DNA from: an uncultured Gammaproteobacteria bacterium
GTDB taxonomy: Bacteria > Pseudomonadota > Gammaproteobacteria > Arenicellales > JAANXG01
Length of the DNA stretch: 64,000 bases
Direction of reading: 5' to 3'
Assembly: GCA_947259395.1 (NCBI GenBank)
Contig: CAMYMN010000007.1
Coordinates: 3,241 to 67,240, forward strand
In this document: positions 34,506 to 41,717 of the stretch, piece by piece
Position numbering within the stretch: position 1 is the stretch's first letter
Layout of the letters: the number at the start of each line of letters is the position of its first letter
Notes under the pieces: model-generated
What the model was told of the DNA's origin: nothing
Seen by the model: only the letters and a program-made list of their open reading frames with translations
Database searches by the model: none
Position numbers and translations under genes: made by a program

Positions 34506-35252
34506 ATGAGCCTGAGTAAGAGGCAGTTAGAGCAGTGCGAATCCAGTCAATGGGACTTTACCGATCTCAAGGCGCTGTTCCTCAACTGTACGCTAAAACG
34601 TTCCCCTGAGCTGTCGCACACCGAGGGGCTGATCAACATATCCAAGGCCATCATGGAGAAAAATGGTATTGCCGTTGAGGTGCTGCGGCCCGTTGATTAC
34701 GACGTTGCATACGGCGTATACCCGGACATGACCGAGAAAGGATGGTCAACAGATCAATGGCCTGATCTGTATCGCAGGGTCAAGGCAACGCAGATCCTGG
34801 TTATTACCTCACCGATCTGGTTGGGTGAAAAGTCCTCTGTGTGCACCAAGACCATTGAACGCCTGTACTCGAGTTCTGGTGACCTCAACGAGCAAGGACA
34901 GTATGCGTACTATGGGCGCGTCGGAGGATGCTTGATCACGGGTAACGAAGACGGCGCGAAACACTGCGCAATGAATATCCTCTATTCGCTCCAGCATCTC
35001 GGTTACGTCGTTCCGCCGCAGGCCGATGCCGGATGGCTTGGCGAGGCGGGCCCCGGTCCGTCGTATCTCGATCCGGGGTCCGGCGGACCCGAGAATGATT
35101 TCACCAATCGCAACACCACGTTCATGACGTGGAATCTGATGCATATGGCGCGAATGATTACCGACGCGGGCGGTATTCCTGCGCACGGCAACCAAAGATC
35201 TGAATGGGACGCCGGATGCCGGTTCGATTATCCGAATCCGGATTACCGCTGA
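34506..35252 (+). CDS. Flavodoxin-like NAD(P)H-dependent oxidoreductase
   Basis: A 248-residue protein with the flavodoxin-fold NADPH-FMN reductase pattern: strand LKALFLNCTLKRSPELSHTE for FMN phosphate binding, then VEVLRPVDYDV, ILVITSPIWLGEKSS (the conserved P-I-W flavin loop) and GRVGGCLITGNEDGAKHC. The C-terminus has NTTFMTWNLMHMARMI. Such proteins reduce quinones or flavins. The start at 34506 follows AAGGAGGTTGTGAC, a strong ribosome binding site. A family B element follows the stop at 35269. Substrate unknown. Confidence 0.85.
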   Translation: MSLSKRQLEQCESSQWDFTDLKALFLNCTLKRSPELSHTEGLINISKAIMEKNGIAVEVLRPVDYDVAYGVYPDMTEKGWSTDQWPDLYRRVKATQILVITSPIWLGEKSSVCTKTIERLYSSSGDLNEQGQYAYYGRVGGCLITGNEDGAKHCAMNILYSLQHLGYVVPPQADAGWLGEAGPGPSYLDPGSGGPENDFTNRNTTFMTWNLMHMARMITDAGGIPAHGNQRSEWDAGCRFDYPNPDYR

Positions 35253-35268
35253 AAGCCCGCAACATAAC

Positions 35269-35314
35269 GGACCGATTTGTTTTCATATCTTTACGTACAT
35301 AAATCTGGTCCCAT
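35269..35314 (+). repeat. Family B element
   Basis: GGACCGATTTGTTTTCATAT on the left and ACATAAATCTGGTCCC on the right, arms complementary. It begins 16 nt after the stop of the flavodoxin-like gene. Confidence 0.7.
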
Positions 35315-35380
35315 TACGCCCCAGATTATCAGTGATGTGGATATTCTCGACCGAGGTCCCGCGCTGATCGATGGCACTGT

Positions 35381-36424
35381 ATGCGTAAACGCTCCGCACC
35401 AAAGACGAAGCTGTTTTGGATCGCCTATATTGCGATTTTGATCATCGCAGGTACGCTAATCGTGGAAGGCGGATTGCGATGGTTCGTCCACGTGCGACAC
35501 GGTGTTACCGGTAAGACCTACGGGTTGTGGCGTTATGACCATGTGCTCGGTGCGCAGCACCAAGAGAACGCCTACAACACCCGGGCGCAGACCAACGACC
35601 ATGGGTTTCGCAATGTCGAAGACGTGATTAATCCCAAACCGGCGGGCGCGGTGCGGGTCATTACCTACGGCGGATCCACGACGTTCTGTTACAACCTTGC
35701 GGACACGGAGACCTGGCCGGCGAAACTGGAGCAGTTGCTGCGCAGCACACGTCACCCTGCAGACCAGGTGCTAAACGCGGGTGCGATCACGTGGTCTATC
35801 GGGCATGCCTTCGCGCGTGCGCGAAAAGATATTCCGATACTCAGACCCGATCTGGTGATCATCCACTCGGGAATGAACGAGATCCGCAACGCCGCACATC
35901 TTGCCGCACAGGGTGTCGATCTTAGCGCCCTGGTGAGGCGCGGCGAGTACGGGGCGTTCGCCACCAATCTGGACCAGAATCGCTGGTTGAAACGCAACGT
36001 CTTGCTGGTGCGTGTGTTCGACTATAGGGTATTGCCGCAACTGTATCGATGGCATCTCATCCCACGGCAAGCGATCGGCGGCGTGTTACTGGAGCACTAC
36101 GACCGGCCCGGTGATCCCGCGATCGAGCAGAACTACCTCGAGGTGCTGCGGCGGTTCGTCGCGCTGGTGCGCGCTTACGACGGTGTGCCGGTATTCTTCA
36201 TACAAAGCCATGACGGCCGCCATGCCAGCAACGAGGTCCGCGCCGCTTACTCCAAGGCGGGAGCGGACCTTGTGAGGGAGCTGGGGGCAACGGTCATCGA
36301 CGGCTGGCAGCTCCGCGATGAATATCCCGGGCCGGCGACGGACCTTTTCTATCAATCCGGGTATCACTTTTCCGCGCGCGGCGCCGAGCGCGCCGCCGCA
36401 CTTCTGCACCGAGCATTGTTTTGA
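35381..36424 (+). CDS. SGNH/GDSL-type hydrolase, membrane-anchored
   Basis: A 347-residue protein with one N-terminal membrane anchor (LFWIAYIAILIIAGTLIVEG) and an outside SGNH domain. Block I is RVITYGGSTTF with the nucleophile Ser, block II has the Gly in LNAGAITWS, block III is IIHSGMNEIR with the oxyanion Asn, and the catalytic Asp/His block is DLFYQSGYHFSARG. These enzymes remove acyl or acetyl groups from glycans or lipids. The substrate is unknown. A family C element begins at the very next base after the stop. Confidence 0.85.
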   Translation: MRKRSAPKTKLFWIAYIAILIIAGTLIVEGGLRWFVHVRHGVTGKTYGLWRYDHVLGAQHQENAYNTRAQTNDHGFRNVEDVINPKPAGAVRVITYGGSTTFCYNLADTETWPAKLEQLLRSTRHPADQVLNAGAITWSIGHAFARARKDIPILRPDLVIIHSGMNEIRNAAHLAAQGVDLSALVRRGEYGAFATNLDQNRWLKRNVLLVRVFDYRVLPQLYRWHLIPRQAIGGVLLEHYDRPGDPAIEQNYLEVLRRFVALVRAYDGVPVFFIQSHDGRHASNEVRAAYSKAGADLVRELGATVIDGWQLRDEYPGPATDLFYQSGYHFSARGAERAAALLHRALF

Positions 36425-36527
36425 TTCGCGGGACAATATACCCAATTCGATCTGCGCTTGGATCCCGATTGCCAATTGCCCAGATTGGGGCCGATTCACT
36501 CCGATTATGTATTCAGTCCCCGTCGTT
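36425..36527 (+). repeat. Family C element, full copy
   Basis: TTCGCGGGACAATATACCCA left, CTGCGCTTGGATCCCGATTG core, ATTATGTATTCAGTCCCCG right. It starts immediately after the SGNH hydrolase stop codon. Confidence 0.8.
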
Positions 36528-36746
36528 CCCCCCAAGCTCCTCGAACTCCTGGATTTTATCGCCCACTCGGCCGCCCAGACGCGTTAAACTCCTTAGAATG
36601 CGAGTCCCTGGTTTAACCTGACCTGCTGCCACGGTGTGTCCAGACCCCACCGCCTGACAAAGTGCTGGGAATGCCAGATGACCAACATCGTTTTCGCGCA
36701 CAAGCTGTGCTAATGAATTAATAGGCAACCGACTACAAGGTCAGCA

Positions 36747-37325
36747 ATGTTTGCTGGAACACGCATTCCTAACCTGCGGCGGCAGAAATCTCTGCTGACG
36801 CTGCCGCAACAGGCCTTCTACAAGACGTTGATCCGCGCTGTAGGTCCGGAAACGCTGATTATTCTGCCACGCGTCAATCTGGGTCATCTGGTTCAACGCC
36901 CCAACGACAACCCAAACTATCGCGCACACTGGCAGTACATTTGCAGTCAATGGATCGACTTTGTGCTGTGTAGACCATCCGGCTTCACCCCGGTGCTGGC
37001 GATAAAACTTGAAACGCGAGCCGAGAGGCGGCATCGATTGGACCGGGCGCGAACGCACCCAAACGAACGCGATACGACAGAAGAAATCCTGGCGGGTGCC
37101 AAAATTCCGTTGCTCAGGCTGATGGCCGTGAACGACTATGACTTCACGCCAGTGATGAATGAAATCAGACGTCTTCTATTTAGCGTGTTGGCGACCGAGA
37201 AACAGAACAACCTGACGCGGCAGCAAGACACCGGGGAAATCTATATCGAAGACCTCGACGGCGAGATTAAGACTTCACGGCGTAAACACGCGCCGGCAAA
37301 CCCATTTACGCGGTCCGGCCGCTGA
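36747..37325 (+). CDS. DUF2726-type protein (restriction-endonuclease-like fold)
   Basis: A 192-residue protein matching the DUF2726 outline: LTLPQQAFYKTLIRAVGPET, ILPRVNLGHLV, WIDFVLCRPSGFTPVLAIKL and AGAKIPLLRL. In related DUF2726 proteins the central block reads D-F-V-L-x(n)-I-E-L-D-D, resembling a PD-(D/E)XK nuclease core. Here D-F-V-L is kept but the second acidic pair reads IKLET, so catalysis is doubtful. The basic C-terminus (RRKHAPANPFTRSGR) could bind nucleic acid. The start has AAGG upstream. The gene is single with no partners that hint at a role. Confidence 0.7.
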   Translation: MFAGTRIPNLRRQKSLLTLPQQAFYKTLIRAVGPETLIILPRVNLGHLVQRPNDNPNYRAHWQYICSQWIDFVLCRPSGFTPVLAIKLETRAERRHRLDRARTHPNERDTTEEILAGAKIPLLRLMAVNDYDFTPVMNEIRRLLFSVLATEKQNNLTRQQDTGEIYIEDLDGEIKTSRRKHAPANPFTRSGR

Positions 37326-37460
37326 TTCAGATGTAGCTGCGCCGATCGACATGTCGCTCCGATTCCTTGTTGCGGAATCTCCAGCGTTACCCAGATAACA
37401 CCTGAAATAGAGTTTGTAAGAATATTCTCGGCGCTCGTGGGGCGGCCAATAATGTGCGGG

Positions 37461-38957
37461 CTAGGGCCGCACAGTAATTTTACAAACATCCAGCATTTCA
37501 CTGACTCCCTTGACGTTGGCCTGCTCCGAGGCAACCTCACATTCTCCTAACACGTTTTCAACGCCGGGATAGTTGTGAGCATCCTCGCTGATGTATATTT
37601 CTCCGGCCCCAGCCAGTCCCTGGACTCGCGCAGCAATATTTACGGTTTGTCCAAAATAGTCGAGCCGGTCATTTAGGGCCACCACGATTGAAGGTCCCCT
37701 ATGGATGCCGATCTTTAAAATAAGATCATCAGAAACTGTGTGGTTGAATGCTTCAATTTCTTGCAATACCTCTATGGCTGCATCGACCGCATCCACTGGA
37801 TTCATAAAGGTCGCCATGATTGCATCCCCTATGGTCTTGACAATAGCCCCAGAATGCTTACCGATGACCTTGCCCAAGGTCTCGAAATGCTGGCGAACCA
37901 GGTAATATGCCTGCAGATCTCCGATACGGTCATAAAGGGCCGTAGAGCCTTTCAAATCGGTAAATAGAAACGTTATATCTTTCACGTCGATGCCTTCACT
38001 GGCTGGCGCAGTTTCGAATCTGAACAAGTCACGGAATGTCTGGGTCGTGAGTAGTCTTTTTCCTGAAAAAAACGACCCAAACTGGACAAAATCACTCTCG
38101 AAACCTGCCGGATAATGCATCACCCATAAAGCGCTTTTCTTATCCATTCGGTTAGTGAATTCGATTTCCATTTTCCCGCTAGGGAGTTCTCCAGCTACCT
38201 GGAAATGGAATGGCGCTACAGGAAAATCAAACTTCGTCGGTGTTGTCGGCTCATCATTGAAACGGAATTGACCATCTTCAAGCTGCACTGAGACTGGGGT
38301 GATCGGGCTCTCGTCGGCCTCACCTAGCAATAATGTCAAAGATGCTCCATTGCCGAGATCTTTGACCTGCAGTGTTCCGGGATCGAGTGTAGCTTCGAGG
38401 TTTTTCTTTTCTTGGGGCATAACATAAGTCATCATCTTCGTTAGTAATCCAGCAACCTCCTCGATACTATGCCCTCCAGGAAATATAATTCCCTTGGCAA
38501 AGTGATATTTTAAGTAATAATCTTCGATTGAAAGGGAGTCGGGATCCCAGAAGGAAATGCGTCGAATCTTTGGCGAAATCGTGAAGCTGACATGAATATA
38601 GTCATCTAAAGACACATCGTTCTCGGCACCACAAAAATCGCAAATGAAGTGGGAATGCAGCTTAGTCAATTCTCGAAGGCTTTTGACCACATGGGCACAA
38701 AAGGCGCAAAGTACATTCCACTCCATTTCAAAGAGACCACGTTTTGTGCCGTAAAGAAATAGATCAACTGCCTCGTTTTCGGCTATTGACGTTTCCTGGG
38801 CAAACTGCACCGGGTTGACTCTGAACAAGGCATAATCATCGGCCGTCTGGATCATGGCTTCTAGCTTGGCGATAACTCCTGGCTGCCATTGTCTTGCCGA
38901 TTCAAGCTCCGTTAACTTCTTGCCTAAGAGTCGTACGTTGATTTCAACTGCCGACAT
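37461..38957 (-). CDS. Class III nucleotide cyclase with zinc-ribbon-containing N-terminal region
   Basis: A 498-residue protein. Residues 1 to about 310 resemble the DUF5939 region found in front of some cyclases and include two CxxC pairs (C84/C87, C106/C109), a probable zinc knuckle. The C-terminal cyclase domain has the metal Asp334 (FLFTDLKGST) and Asp378, adenine-type Lys374 (IVKTIGD), Asn440 and Arg444 (TVNIAARV). The other substrate-specifying position, usually Asp, is Gln437 (YFGQTVN). It probably makes cAMP, but that is inference. There is no membrane segment. Single gene on the minus strand. Confidence 0.85.
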   Translation of the reverse strand: MSAVEINVRLLGKKLTELESARQWQPGVIAKLEAMIQTADDYALFRVNPVQFAQETSIAENEAVDLFLYGTKRGLFEMEWNVLCAFCAHVVKSLRELTKLHSHFICDFCGAENDVSLDDYIHVSFTISPKIRRISFWDPDSLSIEDYYLKYHFAKGIIFPGGHSIEEVAGLLTKMMTYVMPQEKKNLEATLDPGTLQVKDLGNGASLTLLLGEADESPITPVSVQLEDGQFRFNDEPTTPTKFDFPVAPFHFQVAGELPSGKMEIEFTNRMDKKSALWVMHYPAGFESDFVQFGSFFSGKRLLTTQTFRDLFRFETAPASEGIDVKDITFLFTDLKGSTALYDRIGDLQAYYLVRQHFETLGKVIGKHSGAIVKTIGDAIMATFMNPVDAVDAAIEVLQEIEAFNHTVSDDLILKIGIHRGPSIVVALNDRLDYFGQTVNIAARVQGLAGAGEIYISEDAHNYPGVENVLGECEVASEQANVKGVSEMLDVCKITVRP

Positions 38958-39161
38958 AGCTCAACTCCTTTCTAAGAGCACGCGCTTTTCCACGATTATT
39001 ACGTCAAGTGCCGAATGAAACCCAGGGCTGACATAGCCGAATGAGGTTACCACAGGTATCGTCAAACACGTCGGATAAGAAGGCGACCATATGCCTCGAG
39101 GTGAAAAGGCGCGCCCAGGGAGCTTCGGGCTAAGCGCTGGAGGCGCAGGGCGAGGAAAACT

Positions 39162-39215
39162 GGGTCAGAGAATAATTTCTTCTAAAATTATCGTGTGTGC
39201 TCTTCTCTGACCCGG
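39162..39215 (+). repeat. Family A palindromic element, copy 3
   Basis: GGGTCAGAGAATAATTTCTT at the left and CTCTTCTCTGACCCGG at the right. Same orientation as the copies at 1590 and 2032. It lies just beyond the stop of the SnoaL-like gene. Confidence 0.8.
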
Positions 39216-39246
39216 TTTTATCCTGACCCCGTTGATCACTGATCGG

Positions 39247-39669
39247 TTACGCCGATTCAGGAAGTGCGCCGAGCTGCTCCATCATGCTCAACCCGTCCGT
39301 GACGCCCCAGTGCTCTACGGCTTTGCCGTTGGTGAAGCGCACGATGTCGATGGTGGAGACGCTGACCGTCTTGCCTGTAGCAGCGATCCCCATGAACTCG
39401 TCTTTGTGAGTGCCCTTCATAGTAATCCGAGCCACCACCTTATCACCTTCGGCGAACACGTCCTCGACGTCCATGCGGAAGCCGTCGAAGGCATTATGCA
39501 TCATGGAAAAGAACTGCTTCACGCCTTCCCGATCGGTTAAGAGGCCAGGGAAGACCTCATGGTCAACAAAGTCCGAAGAGAAAAGTTCGTCGATTAGATC
39601 TAGTTTGCCCTTGGTAGCGACCTTATCGTAAAAGCGACGCATAATGGCCTTATTCTGCTCCACGGACAT
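39247..39669 (-). CDS. SnoaL-like/ester cyclase domain protein
   Basis: A 140-residue protein of the NTF2/SnoaL fold: MSVEQNKAIMRRFYDKVATK, LIDELFSSDFVDHEVFPGLL, DREGVKQFFSMMHNAF and VARITMKGTHKDEFMGI followed by EHWGVTDGLSMMEQLG. The pattern is that of the predicted ester cyclase group, a widespread set of small enzymes of mostly unknown substrate. The start at 39669 (MSVEQ) is preferred over 39687, as family members start with a similar segment. It stands alone on the minus strand. Confidence 0.85.
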   Translation of the reverse strand: MSVEQNKAIMRRFYDKVATKGKLDLIDELFSSDFVDHEVFPGLLTDREGVKQFFSMMHNAFDGFRMDVEDVFAEGDKVVARITMKGTHKDEFMGIAATGKTVSVSTIDIVRFTNGKAVEHWGVTDGLSMMEQLGALPESA

Positions 39670-39753
39670 GGCGTACTTCTCCCGCAAAAAGTGTGACGCT
39701 GATGTTTTTCCGGCGGGTCAAGTGTAGGGATGGTCGAGCGGGAAGACAAACGG

Positions 39754-39852
39754 GATTCGAAGGACCGAACACCTGTTTCGAATTACGCTTGGGTTTCCGT
39801 TTACCCAGATTCCGGCTGACCCATAGAAATTAAGTGTTCTGTCCCCGGACTT
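39754..39852 (+). repeat. Family C element, full copy
   Basis: ATTCGAAGGACCGAACACCT left, ACGCTTGGGTTTCCGTTTAC core, ATTAAGTGTTCTGTCCCCGG right. It ends 7 nt from the stop of the gene ending at 39860. Confidence 0.8.
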
Positions 39853-39859
39853 AGCGGAA

Positions 39860-40183
39860 TTATGCGGGAGGTGCGCCCATGCTTGTCATTAATGCACCGC
39901 GCTTGGTGGCTACCACTTCACCGGCCTTTATCTGCGGAGGGTTGGGGAGCAACGCCGCGACATTGTCCTGGACCCAACCTGATGCTCGTTGATTCGACTC
40001 CTCGGCTTTGAGCTTGTCCTTGAATATACTCACCGAAACGAATTCCCCGTCTCCCGTATCAATTACATAGTAGGCCACGAGCCCCGGGATCTTGCTGATC
40101 AAAGGCACGAAGTTTTTCCTTACCAATCGCGCTGCTTCGCTCGCATCTGTCACGCCTTCGTAGCACCGTATCATTGCATACAT
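39860..40183 (-). CDS. Small dimeric alpha-beta barrel protein, ABM-like
   Basis: A 107-residue protein: strand MYAMIRCYEGV, helix ASEAARLVRKNFVPLISKIP, strand LVAYYVIDTGDGEFVSVSIF, then helix KAEESNQRASGWVQDNVAAL and a C-terminal extension (PQIKAGEVVATKRG). The layout is that of stress-responsive or ABM-like barrels, as for the gene at 30715. The start at 40183 is preceded by GGAGGTAACCG. No catalytic residues point to a reaction. A family C element flanks its 3' end. Confidence 0.75.
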   Translation of the reverse strand: MYAMIRCYEGVTDASEAARLVRKNFVPLISKIPGLVAYYVIDTGDGEFVSVSIFKDKLKAEESNQRASGWVQDNVAALLPNPPQIKAGEVVATKRGALMTSMGAPPA

Positions 40184-40492
40184 CGGTTACCTCCGCCTCG
40201 CGATTTTTCGGACAATGAAACCCTTCAATTTTCTGCATACGGCTCTGCACTCTACGCCAAAGAGGGGCCAAAAAGAAGGCCCTTTACGACTGGAAAACAA
40301 CGCGGCCGCCAAGGCGCAACGACAAATACAGATCTAGATGACACCGCACACAAACGGGTAGTGACGACTTGGTGATCTCGAACCGCGATCCGTAATCCTT
40401 ACCGGTGGCTCTATAAAGGATCGTGGCCATGGAGCTGAGGTGAAAGCGGATCGGCTCGCGCTCAGATGCTGAGCGCAGGCTCGGCGGTTTGT
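40184..40492. other. Intergenic region, no supported gene
   Basis: I see no gene, no family A to C element and no clear hairpin. The frames in it lack family character. Confidence 0.5.
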
Positions 40493-41233
40493 TTATAGCG
40501 AATTCCGGCGCTGTTCCCGATAGATGGCGTTCACCCAACGGAAAAAAGGCTGCTCCCGATACTCGTCCTGCAATGCCCGGAACGGCTTTGGAAACACGGT
40601 GGCGAATTTGTCGATGGGTTTGCATAGGTGTTCGAGCAAAGCGCACGCCGTCAGATCCGCGCGCGTGAAGCTGTTACCCACGAGAAACTCCCGCTCTTGG
40701 ACCTCACTGTTCAGGCGCGTAATTGCATCGGACAAACGGCGCTGGGAATCTTTCGCCGTGTCGTCGTTGATGTTCATTCCCTTGACCATTGCGTCACGGA
40801 CTTTGGGGAAGATCAATGCGAACAGAGGACCTCCGTACCACGGCCCCTCATGCAGTAGGAATGTCAACGTGGTGCGCCTGATTGGCAACGCGTGATAATA
40901 GAACAAGGCCCGGAGAGTGACACCGATCTCGTCGTCCAGATATGCCTCCCATTCCCTCGCCTGCTTGGCAAGATTGGGGTCACCGGGCGTCAATGGATCG
41001 GAGGTGTACTTGGCGTCCAGATGATCGATGATGGCGGCAGATTCTTGTATGGCCGTGCCGTCGTCTTCGACCAGGACCGGGACACACGTTTTACCGACTG
41101 CGAACTTCTTGCGAACCCGCACATGCAACCCAGGCAGCACATTCTTGGTGGCGTATTGCACGCCCTTGTAATCCAGCGCCCAACGCGCCTTCTCGCAAAA
41201 ATGTGAAAACGAGAACTGGTATAACGTTGTCAT
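40493..41233 (-). CDS. Glutathione S-transferase family protein
   Basis: A 246-residue protein. The N-terminal thioredoxin-like domain reads MTTLYQFSFSHFCEKARWAL, with Ser/Cys at the glutathione-contact position, and continues to CVPVLVEDDGTAIQESAAII (the cis-Pro and glutathione-binding E-S pair). The C-terminal helical domain contains the GST motif FLVGNSFTRADLTACALLEH. It may conjugate or reduce small molecules with glutathione; the substrate is unknown. The upstream region carries a CRP-like site (41468) that could serve this gene or the divergent EAL gene. Confidence 0.85.
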   Translation of the reverse strand: MTTLYQFSFSHFCEKARWALDYKGVQYATKNVLPGLHVRVRKKFAVGKTCVPVLVEDDGTAIQESAAIIDHLDAKYTSDPLTPGDPNLAKQAREWEAYLDDEIGVTLRALFYYHALPIRRTTLTFLLHEGPWYGGPLFALIFPKVRDAMVKGMNINDDTAKDSQRRLSDAITRLNSEVQEREFLVGNSFTRADLTACALLEHLCKPIDKFATVFPKPFRALQDEYREQPFFRWVNAIYREQRRNSL

Positions 41234-41717
41234 CGGACTTCACTTATGAGCCTAGGAATCAATATTTTTCGCTTACGAAATATTATAGAAAAATCGGTTT
41301 GCGGTCCGAAATCCGGGGGCTAAGATCCTGAAACTCGAATCGATCGCTTTGCGACGATCCTCCCCACTGTTGGGTGCGGCCACTAGGAGCCGTTCTCTCA
41401 GGGTGTAGGCTAGTCGTGATGAGTCGCAGGCTCACTGCGCAGGTATCCGCACTCCAAGTCATGAAATGGTGATCTATATCACACATAAGCCATTGACTTC
41501 CCGAATATTTACATCTAAACCTTACTAAAGGTGGGGATTATTACGGGCCTGATACAAGTACAGTATCGACGGCCTGGAAGTGCTAAATCACATGCGGTGT
41601 CTATCCGTGTTTCGTTCCTGACGCGGTTTAAGGAACCCGATATTCGGGTCGTTAATCACCTCCATCTATCCGGACATAGTCGGGTAGACGCGATTAGATC
41701 CACGAGATGTAAATTGC
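41234..41717. other. Divergent regulatory region between GST and EAL genes
   Basis: About 480 bases with no gene. It holds a CRP-like palindrome at 41468-41483 and, 9 bp after it, a TTGACT that resembles a -35 box for the EAL gene; no convincing -10 follows at the usual distance. Confidence 0.5.
41468..41483. promoter_or_regulatory. CRP/FNR-like operator palindrome
   Basis: GGTGATCTATATCACA closely matches the E. coli CRP consensus TGTGATCTAGATCACA (14 of 16 positions by eye), with near-perfect dyad symmetry GTGAT/ATCAC. It is seen in the sequence; use by a CRP homologue is inferred. Confidence 0.55.

Noticed and set aside
36513-36728. 71-residue minus-strand frame (MPINSLAQLVRENDVGHLAF...)
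   Set aside because: Its end runs into a family C element and I could not match it to a family. It may be a gene remnant, but the evidence is too weak to list.
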